Assembly (NCBI RefSeq): GCF_900129705.1
Contig: NZ_FQWO01000010.1
Coordinates: 92,127-156,126 of the forward strand
Direction of reading: 5' to 3'
Source of the DNA: Flavobacterium granuli
Lineage (GTDB): Bacteria; Bacteroidota; Bacteroidia; Flavobacteriales; Flavobacteriaceae
Length of the DNA stretch: 64,000 nt
Under the pieces are notes generated by a model that saw nothing but the letters and a program-made list of their open reading frames with translations, had not been told where the DNA came from and ran no database searches. This document shows, one piece after another, positions 31,197 to 41,100 of the stretch. Both the position numbers and the translations under genes were made by a program. Within the stretch, counting starts at the first letter, position 1; the number at the start of each line of letters is the position of its first letter.

Positions 31197-34139
31197 TTAA
31201 TCGTCATTTTCTTTAAAAAGTTTTTTCATATCGTCTTCAAGAAATTTATAAATCCAATTTCTAATTACACAGTATTCATCAACTTTTGATGTATTAATCT
31301 TATCAACCGTTTGCACGGGATAACGAGCATAATCATTAACACATAATATTGCGTCTAGTGAAAATGTCCTTAAACATTTAAGGCTTTCTTTTCCAAAAGC
31401 TTCTCCCGATTTACTAGTATCTTTAAAATAAATTTCAAATTTACCGGTTTGAGAGGGGCGATAACCGAAAGTTCCCCATTTAAGCACATCAGATTCTTTC
31501 ATATAAAAGATATATTCATGGGGGATTGCTGTATAAAATGGGAATTCATCTTTAAAGGTTGGAAAGCAATATTCAACAAATTCTTTATAACAGATTTCTA
31601 AATGTTTAAAAAACTCTGTAATGTACAGTTTCGCTTGTGATTCACTGTATTGTACCATTCTAATTTGATTAATGTAATTCTTTCTGTTTTGTTCATAGAA
31701 CTTTTTAGTTTCAATTATTGACGCGTCTGGAAGGGGCAGGTAATGTTCTTTGATTTGGTCGTAGCCTCTTTCTAATAATATGTCTACAATTTTACTTAAT
31801 TCTTCAAATGGAGGAACATCACCTGTTGTATTGTATTCCGGAATTTTACGATTTTCTTTCAATGCATTTTCGACGATTTCATTTATAAGGTTTTGTTCCA
31901 TAGGTTCATACCTATAAAATTCTGTGAGTTTGAACTTATTTATTCTGAGATTTAAGTCTTTCAAATCTATAGGATAAATACTTTTGAATCTGGGCAGATA
32001 ATATTCCTCGATGCTAAATTCATAGTCAAGTTTTTTGTAATAGTAATAAAGAATTACGGAAACTTGTTCAAGAAGGAGAGTATCGGAATTATAGACACTA
32101 ATTCTTCCTTTTTCAATTGTCTTTTTTAATTGTTTGAAAATATTATTCTTGATAACTGTACTTTGGTCTTTGACAAATAAAGAAGTATTACTTCCATAGA
32201 TTGTTTCAACACCCATTTGCAATATAGTATTTGTTTCATAAGGAGCATCGAAACTCAAATCTTCGTATGCAGTTATATCATTTGATTTTGAATCCAGAGG
32301 GAAGAGACCATAACCATCATTGTTGATGAGATCCTTTGGCATTACTATTCCAATATTACCATTTGTCTGTGGATCAAATTTATTTTTGAATTTATTAAAA
32401 TTATCCTCTAAGTATAAATTATAACCAAGAACATAACTAAGAGCTTTGTCCTTCTTGAATTTGATCAAAACGTTTAGATGAGAAGAACTAGCATTTTCGA
32501 TGTAAAAATCGAGAGCACTTTTGCCTATGTGATTTTGATAGAAATCACATAAAACAGTATAAAATTCATCATTTGTTAATTTATCTAACCGATACGAATG
32601 AAAGCATATTATATAGTCACGGATTTTTGAATAATAGAATGAGATATTGTACGAGTCCTCATTGTTAGATTTGATGAGTATATTTCTGGTAAATAAATCT
32701 TCAGGGATATTTTCATCAAGAGAAAAATTTAATTTTTCAAGTATATGATTCACATCTAAACCTTCATCTTTATAAGCTTCCAAAGAAGTATATTCATGAT
32801 TAAGAATAATATTTCCAATTGCAGAAAGCGTCCTTAGGCTCGACAACAAACCAATAGTTGTTTCTTCGAGCGATTGTTTTAAATATTTTTTTATTAGTTC
32901 TTTATCATTTATTTTTTCAGGTATCAGTTTACCGCAATAAACTTCACTAAATATTTTTAAAAAGAACCCATTTCTTAGTTCTTTTAATAACGAACTTGAG
33001 ATTACTCCTTTGAAACCGAATTCATTTTGGTACAAGGGCAGAACACTGTTTAATTCTTCATCCGTAAAATCAGTTAAAAGGAATCCTGGATTATTTTCTA
33101 GACTACTGATTCTATTGTGAGATTTACTTAACTCGTCGTAAAGATGGGTTGGTTTATTCTTGATTTTCAATATTGTGTTCCAAATATTGGATTTGCAACT
33201 AATTATTATTTTGACTCTATCTGAATTTTTAGCTACTAAGGCCATTTCACTTAATTCATGAGTGATATTTTGATTAGTACATTCGTCTATTGCATCAATA
33301 AATATTAGAACATTTTTGTTTGCATACCTACCTAATTCATCAAGTTTTTTTAGAACAATATCAGTTTCGGTTCTACTGGAAAATGCAATATTCAGATCTT
33401 GAGAAATGCATTCTAGTGGTGAGTTGAGAATAGCGGCATTGTAAAAAAAAACAAATGTATTTTCTAACTTTTGAAGTGCCAATGAGCATATTGCATTTGT
33501 TTTGCCGACTCCTGCCGCTCCGACCAAACCAAATATAGATTCATCAGAATTTATGAAATCCTCAAATACAATTTGTAGCTCTTTACGTTGAACATAAAGT
33601 TCTTTAACAAATTTGGAAAATGGACTATCTATACTCCCGATAATCTGTCCCATTCTGTCTCGAACCTGCGATTCACAAAAGACTTTTAAATTTTCTGGAG
33701 ATAAGGAAATAAAGTTTTTGAGTGCTTCATATCTAATCCTTATTTCTTCCTCTGTAGAAAGTACGTAACCATTTTTCCAAAAAGATGATTGACCAGAGAT
33801 CTTGCCTGAAAGTTCTTCTCTTGAAACTGAATCAAAAATCCTTGTTATTTTTCCATTAGTTACTATTGTAAATGGTGCTATATCATCTAATAATAATCTT
33901 GCATATGAAATACCTTGATCTATATCGTCCTGAGTAATTGGAATTGAATCATTTTTCAGCTCAATAACGAATAAATTTTTATTATGTCTTTTGCAAAGTA
34001 TATCCGATCTTCCAGTTACATGTTTTTTCTTTCCAAGTCGGATTGAAAATGCGTGTTCTAACGAAATTTCTGAAACATCAAATCCTAAGTCCTTAATGTA
34101 TGGTAATAATAGCTTACCTCTTATATCTTCTTCGTTCAT
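31197..34139 (-). CDS. PD-(D/E)XK nuclease-STAND NTPase, probable antiviral defence protein
   Basis: A 980-residue cytoplasmic protein. Residues 1-105 match the type I restriction HsdR-like N-terminal domain (HSDR_N type), with the nuclease core 'GRSDILC' (Asp46) and 'FVIELKN' (Glu60, Lys62). A P-loop NTPase of the NACHT/STAND class follows: Walker A 'GAAGVGKT' at 207-214 and Walker B 'IFIDAIDE' at 279-286, with a sensor-like 'VKIIISCKSNIW' at about 304-315. The remaining ~600 residues are helical and probably form the sensor part. Effector-NTPase-sensor proteins of this kind (Avs, bacterial NACHT proteins) detect phage products and trigger nuclease activity. The exact subtype is not recognised. 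It sits between two cassette repeats. Confidence 0.85.
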   Translation of the reverse strand: MNEEDIRGKLLLPYIKDLGFDVSEISLEHAFSIRLGKKKHVTGRSDILCKRHNKNLFVIELKNDSIPITQDDIDQGISYARLLLDDIAPFTIVTNGKITRIFDSVSREELSGKISGQSSFWKNGYVLSTEEEIRIRYEALKNFISLSPENLKVFCESQVRDRMGQIIGSIDSPFSKFVKELYVQRKELQIVFEDFINSDESIFGLVGAAGVGKTNAICSLALQKLENTFVFFYNAAILNSPLECISQDLNIAFSSRTETDIVLKKLDELGRYANKNVLIFIDAIDECTNQNITHELSEMALVAKNSDRVKIIISCKSNIWNTILKIKNKPTHLYDELSKSHNRISSLENNPGFLLTDFTDEELNSVLPLYQNEFGFKGVISSSLLKELRNGFFLKIFSEVYCGKLIPEKINDKELIKKYLKQSLEETTIGLLSSLRTLSAIGNIILNHEYTSLEAYKDEGLDVNHILEKLNFSLDENIPEDLFTRNILIKSNNEDSYNISFYYSKIRDYIICFHSYRLDKLTNDEFYTVLCDFYQNHIGKSALDFYIENASSSHLNVLIKFKKDKALSYVLGYNLYLEDNFNKFKNKFDPQTNGNIGIVMPKDLINNDGYGLFPLDSKSNDITAYEDLSFDAPYETNTILQMGVETIYGSNTSLFVKDQSTVIKNNIFKQLKKTIEKGRISVYNSDTLLLEQVSVILYYYYKKLDYEFSIEEYYLPRFKSIYPIDLKDLNLRINKFKLTEFYRYEPMEQNLINEIVENALKENRKIPEYNTTGDVPPFEELSKIVDILLERGYDQIKEHYLPLPDASIIETKKFYEQNRKNYINQIRMVQYSESQAKLYITEFFKHLEICYKEFVEYCFPTFKDEFPFYTAIPHEYIFYMKESDVLKWGTFGYRPSQTGKFEIYFKDTSKSGEAFGKESLKCLRTFSLDAILCVNDYARYPVQTVDKINTSKVDEYCVIRNWIYKFLEDDMKKLFKENDD

Positions 34140-34284
34140 AAATACTATTCAATCTAGAGTGCAAGTTTTTTTTAATGAGAGATAAGGTCCCACTACTACA
34201 GCGGGTTTGGGACTAAATTAAGCCCATTATTCGGATTTGCCAAAATCCCAAATACAAATCCTTTTTTAAATTTAGCTACAGTTT

Positions 34285-34932
34285 TTATTTTTGTTTTTTT
34301 TCATGTATAACGCAACGGACTTCTAATAGTCGGTTTTCGTCAAATTCTATTTCTGATGATTCAAACCTTGAATCACCAAAGTTTCCAATTTCTGTACTCT
34401 TCTCTCTTAGAAATGCAGTCAAATTTATAGATGTACTTTTAAACTCTGTTACATCAACAACTAAATCTTTTTTATCAATTTCACTCGGCAAAATAAAATT
34501 AATTTTATCACTTAGACCAAACTTACCATCTACTATAGTAAATCCAATAGTTTGAAATTGTCGATACTTAACTTTGTCTAATGGCAGTTGTTTTTCGGTT
34601 GGGACAAAAACACTCAATGGCATTGAGTTTAATTTGAGTCTAGCTTCTTCAGTTACAGTTCTATTTCCTGAATCAGGTTGTATTATTTTGGTTTTTATGA
34701 TATTATTGTAAACTGAAACATAAACTTCTTCTTTTTGATTTACAATCTTGTACGAATGGTGGAAATTACCATCTTTTGGATAAGTAAAATGAAGGTCTAC
34801 TGTTGTATCATTAGAAACATTAAAGTCTTTTTTTATCAAATCACCTGCAATCCATCCAGTTATTGATCTTGATGTTCCCTTTATCCAATATAACTGAATA
34901 TGTCCTTCAATGGTTTTGAGTACTATTCTCAT
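34285..34932 (-). CDS. Uncharacterised protein of the defence cassette run
   Basis: A 215-residue protein from the start at 34932 ('MRIVLKTIEGHIQLYWIKGT'); the frame extends to 34971 but that part falls inside the intergenic repeat. The sequence is rich in beta-strand patterns ('TVDLHFTYPKD', 'EVYVSVYNNIIKTKI', 'SINLTAFLREK'), has no signal peptide or membrane segment, and ends 'LLEVRCVIHEKKQK'. I recognise no family. It lies 145 bases upstream of the STAND NTPase gene, same strand, no repeat between the two, so the pair may form one functional cassette. Confidence 0.65.
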   Translation of the reverse strand: MRIVLKTIEGHIQLYWIKGTSRSITGWIAGDLIKKDFNVSNDTTVDLHFTYPKDGNFHHSYKIVNQKEEVYVSVYNNIIKTKIIQPDSGNRTVTEEARLKLNSMPLSVFVPTEKQLPLDKVKYRQFQTIGFTIVDGKFGLSDKINFILPSEIDKKDLVVDVTEFKSTSINLTAFLREKSTEIGNFGDSRFESSEIEFDENRLLEVRCVIHEKKQK

Positions 34933-34951
34933 AAAATTGTAGCTAACTTCA

Positions 34952-35107
34952 GTTCGTCTAAAAACCTTCAAACGAACTTTATTTGGTTAATAAGAATGTA
35001 AATATATGTGATCTAAACCACAAACATTTTTTTTAAACTACCTCTGATTCCGTTCAACACAGCTTTCATTATTCGTGTTGCACACGCAAAGAAACCGTAG
35101 CTGTTAC
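34952..35107 (-). repeat. Cassette-boundary repeat, copy B (about 156 bp)
   Basis: On the minus strand it opens GTAACAGCTACGG, contains GAATAATGAAAGCTGTGTTG and AACGGAATC, and ends with the hairpin GTTCGT...ACGAAC (near 34952-34977). Order and spacing match copy A at 31013-31172. It separates the 59-residue CxxC gene from the 215-residue gene. Confidence 0.72.
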
Positions 35108-35113
35108 CAGTAT

Positions 35114-35293
35114 TTATTTGCCACATTTAGGACATATTCCACTTGTATTCATTGGGCCAGTGTGTATTCCTTTTTGCATAGCCTCGCCAGAACCTGGATA
35201 ACCTGTAGAAGTTCCACCTTGCAAATATCTTATTAATTCACGTTTTTCTGCTTCACTTAATGTTGCGAGCAGCATTTTAATTTTTTGTAACAT
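35114..35293 (-). CDS. 59-residue protein with a C-terminal CxxC zinc-binding motif
   Basis: The frame opens at 35293 with 'MLQKIKMLLATLSEAEKREL', continues 'IRYLQGG' and ends 'GICPKCGK'. The first half is an amphipathic helix, the second is Gly/Thr/Ser-rich with a single CPxC pair that could bind zinc as a dimer. No family is recognised. It lies 11 bases after the membrane protein gene with its own CxxC pairs, so the two are probably co-transcribed and may interact through zinc ribbons. Confidence 0.6.
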   Translation of the reverse strand: MLQKIKMLLATLSEAEKRELIRYLQGGTSTGYPGSGEAMQKGIHTGPMNTSGICPKCGK

Positions 35294-35304
35294 ATTTATA
35301 ATCT

Positions 35305-35862
35305 TTAAATTTGTTTCGTATTACCGCATAGTTGACAATCACCAGGTTTATAATTCCAGGGAGAAGAATGGCAATGGGGGCACTCAGCATTATAATTTCC
35401 ATGTTGAAATTCTTTTAGAGATTCCCTGTAAGCATTTCTTTTATCTTTTTCTGAAATATTTGCAAATGTATCATTATCATTATTATCCATTTCAGTGACA
35501 TATCTAAAAAACCATTCTTGTTCTTTCTCAGACAATTTAGAAATATTGTCGCATTCGTTCGCAATGTAAATATTGTTCTTTAGCCCCATTTTATGAATCA
35601 GTATTTTGTCTCCAACTTTATAAATCAGAGATAAGAATGAAGCTGCTAAAAGAAGAATTGATAAAATAAAGCTAATAATATTTACTAGATTTTCGCAATT
35701 TGTTGCGACAGTCACGTATTGAGCGATTATATACAATAGAGGAACAATCAAAGTCAAAACAAGCAAAATATTATTTAAATTATCATAATAGTTTTTTGCT
35801 TTGCGATGCAGGATTTTTGCCGAAATAGCATTAAATTTTGTTTGGTCAATTTTATTCTGCAT
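35305..35862 (-). CDS. Two-helix membrane protein with CxxCx(11)CxxC tail (mobilome/SLATT-like)
   Basis: A 185-residue protein with two membrane helices (about 31-50, 'NILLVLTLIVPLLYIIAQYV', and about 58-80, 'NIISFILSILLLAASFLSLI'), a cytoplasmic helical part and a C-terminal zinc ribbon CPHC-x(11)-CQLC. The topology, with a helix before the first membrane segment, resembles SLATT-domain proteins, which are predicted pore-forming effectors in defence systems. Database families named 'mobilome CxxCx(11)CxxC protein' fit this tail exactly. It heads the minus-strand run and has its own upstream region with TGACGTTGGCAACAATT just before the start. Effector function is inference. Confidence 0.78.
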   Translation of the reverse strand: MQNKIDQTKFNAISAKILHRKAKNYYDNLNNILLVLTLIVPLLYIIAQYVTVATNCENLVNIISFILSILLLAASFLSLIYKVGDKILIHKMGLKNNIYIANECDNISKLSEKEQEWFFRYVTEMDNNDNDTFANISEKDKRNAYRESLKEFQHGNYNAECPHCHSSPWNYKPGDCQLCGNTKQI

Positions 35863-36101
35863 AGTTCTTTATAATTGTTGCCAACGTCAGTTTTTTTCTG
35901 CGTAGTCTTGTTGCATTGCCTACAACTAGCATATAACATCAAACACAAACATCTTTTTTAAAATAGTAAGGTTATTTATACTATTTATCTTTACTTACAA
36001 ATGGAAGCTTTTTAAGTTGAAATCACAATACCCACATTTAGTGATATTTTGACTTAAATTAAAGAATATAATAGTAAGCTAATTCTAATGTGACATATTT
36101 T

Positions 36102-36230
36102 TCATTTCTTACTTCTAGTTCTCCAGCTATCTTTATATAAATAATCTCTCATTAACTCATAAAACTTCCCTGTCACATAAAGACCTAAAACCCATACCGC
36201 AATTAGTCCTATAATTTCATACCATTCCAT
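36102..36230 (-). CDS. 42-residue membrane peptide
   Basis: The frame reads 'MEWYEIIGLIAVWVLGLYVT' and ends in a basic tail ('SWRTRSKK'). One membrane helix fills residues 4-22. It is an isolated small frame between the defence run and the XRE-type regulator. No family is recognised and the start context is AT-rich. Small size makes this a tentative call. Confidence 0.45.
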   Translation of the reverse strand: MEWYEIIGLIAVWVLGLYVTGKFYELMRDYLYKDSWRTRSKK

Positions 36231-36330
36231 ATTTTGAATCTTTAAGTAAGTTCAAAATAGGTGTTTCATTTTTTATATAATATGCATTTTGGAAAATTCA
36301 ATATGCAATTTGGGAGCATTTCTAAAATAA

Positions 36331-36350
36331 AAAAGATGCTTAAGCATCTT
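36331..36350 (-). terminator. Terminator overlapping the stop codon of the HTH gene
   Basis: AAAAGATGCTTAAGCATCTT is almost a perfect palindrome; on the minus strand it is followed by a T-run. The last codons of the regulator gene (Lys-Asp-Ala-stop) are inside the stem. Confidence 0.6.
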
Positions 36351-36648
36351 TTTTTGTTTTCCTTTTAATCTTGTCGATTTTAAATTTTTCTATGTCTTGT
36401 GAAGATACCTTACAGACTCTTTCAAAAAAGTCAGTAAGCTCAATTCCAAAATATACCGAGTATATATAAAGAGTTTCCATATTAAAGTTACCCTCTACCT
36501 CATTTCTACCTATATTATGGGTAAAACCAGTTTTATCTAAAATATCAGCATTAAAAGCTGCCTGCGAAATATCACCTTTCTCTTTGCGAAGTTGCTTTAA
36601 CGTCAAAATGACTGCAATTTTAAAATCCTCAATTTTCTGATTTTTCAT
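36340..36648 (-). CDS. Small XRE-like helix-turn-helix protein
   Basis: A 102-residue protein from 36648 ('MKNQKIEDFKIAVILTLKQL'). 'LRKEKGDISQAAFNADI' followed by 'GFTHNIGRNEVEGNFNMETL' and 'IYSVYFGIELTDFFERV' is the helix order of an XRE/Cro-type DNA-binding domain. It is basic at the C-terminus ('KIDKIKRKTKKDA'). It is located at the right edge of the defence region and could regulate it. The in-frame extension to 36666 adds only six residues. Confidence 0.7.
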   Translation of the reverse strand: MKNQKIEDFKIAVILTLKQLRKEKGDISQAAFNADILDKTGFTHNIGRNEVEGNFNMETLYIYSVYFGIELTDFFERVCKVSSQDIEKFKIDKIKRKTKKDA

Positions 36649-36791
36649 AAATGTAAAAAAAAACATAAAATATTTTTGTTTTAACTACTTTTATGTCGTT
36701 AAAATGTTTTATATTTGATTCATTATTTAGATTAAATACATAAATTTGCGTTTCTTCATATAAAATATTTGAAGCATTCGCTTAGAATCTC

Positions 36792-36896
36792 GCACTAGAA
36801 AACTGGAAATTTTTGCAACGAGATAATAAGTAAGATGCTCACGCCCCATGGCGTGGGCTCACTTATTGTTGCTCGGTATTCCAGTACCTCTAGTGC
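36792..36896. repeat. 105-base imperfect palindrome
   Basis: GCACTAGAAAACTGGAA... on the left pairs with ...TTCCAGTACCTCTAGTGC on the right; inner arms are AATAAGTAAG/CTCACTTATT and the apex is CACGCCCCATGGCGTG. Weaker symmetry (AGCTTA/GCTTAG) continues outside. This looks like a mobile palindromic repeat of REP/MITE type. Confidence 0.65.
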
Positions 36897-37123
36897 AGTA
36901 AGCTGAGTTCCATGCCATTTTTTTTTATACTATTGGCTCAATACTCCGCTTAAATTCTTAGCAACACTTCATAATTTTCATAGTCTCGCAAAGTTTTGAT
37001 TTTAATATTGCTATGACTTGACGAGGTCGCTTCGTCGAAAAACACCTGACAGCCATTGGCTGTCCTCCTTTTAATTTCAAATCTATGACCAAAATGCAAT
37101 TACACACCTAAAAACAGCCAACC

Positions 37124-37217
37124 CCTTGCGTTAACCGTGGTTATTATTACTAAGCCACTCATTACCAGTCTAAAAAACCACCTTTTCTAAACTGGTCTGC
37201 AATACCTATGCCAACTT
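37124..37217. repeat. 94-base direct repeat, copy 1
   Basis: Starts CCTTGCGTTAACCGTGGTTA, ends CCTATGCCAACTT; matched by the copy at 37299-37392 with divergence mainly in the middle. Confidence 0.65.
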
Positions 37218-37298
37218 TAAACGATGAACTACTCACTATTAACCATTAACTATAAAAGCCCATGAATAAAATAACAATGCCCCCTTAAAAAACCAACG

Positions 37299-37392
37299 CC
37301 TTGCGTTAACCGTGGTTTATATCACTAAACCACAAAATCCCAGTCAGGAAAATGCACTTTTCTTAACCGGTCAGGAATTCCTATGCCAACTT
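37299..37392. repeat. 94-base direct repeat, copy 2
   Basis: Same length and the same conserved ends as copy 1 (CCTTGCGTTAACCGTGGTTT ... CCTATGCCAACTT), 175 bases downstream of it. Confidence 0.65.
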
Positions 37393-37461
37393 CTCGATAC
37401 AATTTTATAAAAATGCTGTCGCTATTTTATAAAATTACTCGAAGTGACGGAAATCAACCGA

Positions 37462-37479
37462 TCCCGATAGCTATCGGGA
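37462..37479. repeat. 18-bp perfect palindrome TCCCGATAGCTATCGGGA
   Basis: A complete palindrome in gene-free DNA. Palindromes of this kind are, to my memory, frequent in Flavobacteriaceae genomes. A degenerate version (CACGATCGCTATCGGGGC) is near 37699. Confidence 0.6.
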
Positions 37480-38187
37480 CTGAAAACCGACAACTGATAA
37501 CTCACAACCCATAACTAAAAAAAACGCCTATGATAAAATAAAACCGCATCCTTAAAGACTTTAATACCTTCGATTGGAGATCTTAAGACTAAAAAAAAAC
37601 TCCTGCACCGCACGGTCCTTTGAGCAAAAGATCTCATTAATTTAATTTGAATTTATTAATGGTGCAGGATGTTTTAGCTAAACACAAAACGAACAGATCA
37701 CGATCGCTATCGGGGCGGATAACTGATAACTAATAACCTACTAAATAACATGAAATATTACAAACAAATACAAGCCTTATTAATACTAGCATTTATAACA
37801 TTGATATGCCTTTGGATTTATGGTTGAGAAATATAGAACAAAGAAGCAAGAACGGAGAGAAAAAAACGCCTAATCACTACTTAATTAGCCTATAACACTT
37901 AACTCAAAGCCTATAATACGTCACCTTTAACCATACCCTTAACTATACCTCATTGCCTATGATAAAATAACACCATTAATTGCTTTGCTCCCTGCCTCGC
38001 AATGACATAAAAAATAGGTCCTCTACTACCCGTCGACAAACTTAAATAGAGGACCCTAATAAATTAGAACTAATGTTCTATTTAACTATACCAATATTAT
38101 GAAATGAGCATAACTCTGGCGTGATGCAAGCACCAATAGCTATTTGCGAATGACATAAGACCGATAAAAAACATTAAATATAAAATT

Positions 38188-41100
38188 ATGAAAAATTATT
38201 CATTTTACAAAGCGGCTTCGGCTTTATGTTACCTGATATTTATCGCGTTCATACTAAGCAGCAGCCCAGCCTTAGCTAACAAGCCGCTAAGGCCACTATT
38301 GTCTGAACGACAGCAAAACCAAATAAGCGGTACCATAACTGATGGCAAAGCACCCTTGCCGGGCGTCACCATCGCCATAAAAAACCGAATCAATTATGCT
38401 GTCCTATCCGACTTTGATGGCAAATACACCCTCCTAGCCAAAGCCAATGATACCTTAGTCGTGAGCTACATAGGCTATAAAACAGCCATAATCCCAATAA
38501 ACTACCGCAAAAACATTCACATCCAGCTACAGGAAGACATCACCTCCTTGCAGGAAGTCCGCATCAATGCCGGTTATTATTCCGTCAATGAAAAAGAACG
38601 CACCGGAAGCATTGTTCGCATCACGGCTAAGGATATTGAAAAACAGCCCGTCAACAATCCACTTGCTGCTATGCAAGGCAGGATGGCGGGGGTGAATATA
38701 GTGCAAAACACGGGACTGCCTGGCGGGGGCTTTAGTATCCAGATACGTGGGATCAATAGTATCCGTTCCGAAGGCAATGAACCCCTGTACATTGTTGATG
38801 GCGTGCCCTTTGCTTCACAGTCGCTCGCCGATCCCACCATAGCAGCGAGCGCTATTACCGGACTGGCTAATCCGCTTAACAACCTGAATCCTGCCGATAT
38901 TGAAAGTATCGAAGTATTAAAAGATGCCGATGCTACCGCCATCTATGGCTCAAGAGGTGCTAATGGTGTGGTCTTGATTACTACCAAAAAAGGTCGCAGT
39001 GGTGAAACGCGTTTCAGCCTTGATGCTTTTAGCAGTATGGGAAAAATAAGTCGCAGCTTGGATCTGATGAATACCAAACAGTATTTGAAAATGCGGGCGG
39101 AGGCATTTGCCAATGATGGAATAACCTCCTACCCTGCCAATGCCTATGATATTAATGGCACATGGGATCCCAACCGTGATGTAGATTGGACTAAGCTGCT
39201 TTTAGGTGGTACTGCACTAGTTAACAACATCCAATTAGCGGTATCTGGGGGAAAAGACAATACCCAATACTTAGTTAGCGGGACGTATCGAAGAGAGACC
39301 ACTGTTTTTCCCGGAGATTCGCATTATGACAAGGGAGCTGTTCACAGTAGTTTGAATCACAGTTCCTCAGACCAGCGCTTCCGTATTCAATTTTCTACCA
39401 ATTATACTTCCGACAGCAACAGCCTTCCCGGTCGCGATCTCACCTATCGTGTTTATTCATTGGCTCCAAATGCGCCAGAACTTTATAATGATCAGGGAAA
39501 GCTCAACTGGGAAGGAGGAACTTTCAACAATCCGCTGGCCGTATTGGAAGGTCAATACCATACCGCTAACACAAACCTATTAGCTAATAGCCTCCTATCC
39601 TATCAGTTGGTACCTGGGCTTCAACTAAAAACAAGTATGGGCTATAATGAGACCACTCTATCACAAACGATCACCAGTCCGTTAAGCATATATAATCCAT
39701 TTGACACGAGTACCCATCAAGCTTCGCTTTACATTGCCAATGGCAAAGGCACTTCGTGGATTCTTGAACCGCAAATGAACTACACCAAAAAGTTCCATCG
39801 TCTCGATCTAGACTTGCTACTGGGTAGTACATTTCAAAATCAAGAAACGACCAGACTCGCGCAGATGGGTTCCGGTTTTACCAGTGATGCGCTGATCAAC
39901 AACATGAAAGCAGCCTCTACCATAGCTATGATTAATCATGAAGTGGTAGAATTCCGTTATAATGCCGCATTTAGCCGTCTCAATCTCAAGTGGGATGAAA
40001 AATACATTTTAAACCTGACGGGCAGACGTGACGGTTCCAGCCGATTTGGTGACGGAAACCGTTTTGCTAATTTTGGAGCTATCGGAGCAGCTTGGATATT
40101 CTCTAAGGAATCCTTCTTTCAAAATAGACAAAGTCTACTGAGTTTTGGTAAAATTCGTTCCAGCTATGGTATCTCCGGAAGTGACCAGATTGGCGACTAT
40201 CAATACCTCGATACGTATCAGGTATCGCCATACCTGTACAATACTGTGTCCGGTTTGGCACCATCACGTCTATACAACCCTGATTTTGGTTGGGAAACCA
40301 ATAAGAAGTTGGAACTGGGTTTAGAACTCGGCTTTTTGCAAGATCAATTCTTCCTTTCAGCGGCATGGTTTAAAAATCGTTCTTCCAACCAACTGATAGG
40401 AGTTCCATTGCCTGCCACTACCGGTTTTCCTTCCATCCAATCTAATTTTGATGCGACTGTAGAGAATACAGGTCTGGAAGTGGAATTGCGAAGCGCTCAT
40501 TTAAAGAAAAAGAATTTCTCATGGACTACCAGCCTCAACCTTACTGTGCCTAAAAACAGGCTGGTTGCGTTTCCTAACTTAGAAGCGTCCACCTATGCGA
40601 ACAGTCTGGTTCTAGGAAAATCTCTCTCGATACGTAAGGTATTCCACTATACGGGTATCGATCCCCAAACGGGTGCCTATACCTTTAAGGACTACAATGA
40701 TGATGGACAGATTACTTTTGAGGCTGACCGTCAGCTTATAGCTGATACTTCCCCTAAATTTTATGGAGGGATGGGCAATCAAATTTCATTTGGTAACTGG
40801 AACTTCGATTCTCATTTTCAGTTTGTCAAGCAACTGGGTAGAAACTACCTCTATACTGCTTCCTTGGCAGGGACATTTGTCAATCAGGCAAAAGAAATGT
40901 TGAGTCATTTTCCACAAGATGGTTCCACTGCCATAGCCCAACAATATTCAACAGGAGAAAATAGTACGCTAGTAGAAGCCTATTACAATTTCAGGGATAG
41001 TAATGCGGCTTTCAGTGATGCTTCTTTCATTCGTTTAAAGTCTGTTAGCCTGTCCTACAAGATTCCTAATTGGTCCAAAAAAGGTAGTGCTACAGTATAT

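Larger units (their letters stand above)
36649..38187. other. 1.5-kb gene-free region with palindromes and duplicated segments
   Basis: No frame longer than about 30 codons looks real. The region contains a 105-base imperfect palindrome (36792-36896), two 94-base direct repeats (37124 and 37299), an 18-bp perfect palindrome (37462) with a degenerate relative near 37701, and several short recurring phrases (TAACTATAAAA, AACTGATAACT). It ends as the 5' region of the susC-like gene. Confidence 0.65.

Noticed and set aside
30157..35930. A true integron
   Set aside because: The boundary repeats recall attC sites, but there is no integrase, no attI and the 5' consensus (RYYYAAC) is only partly met, so it is reported as a repeat-bounded cassette run instead.
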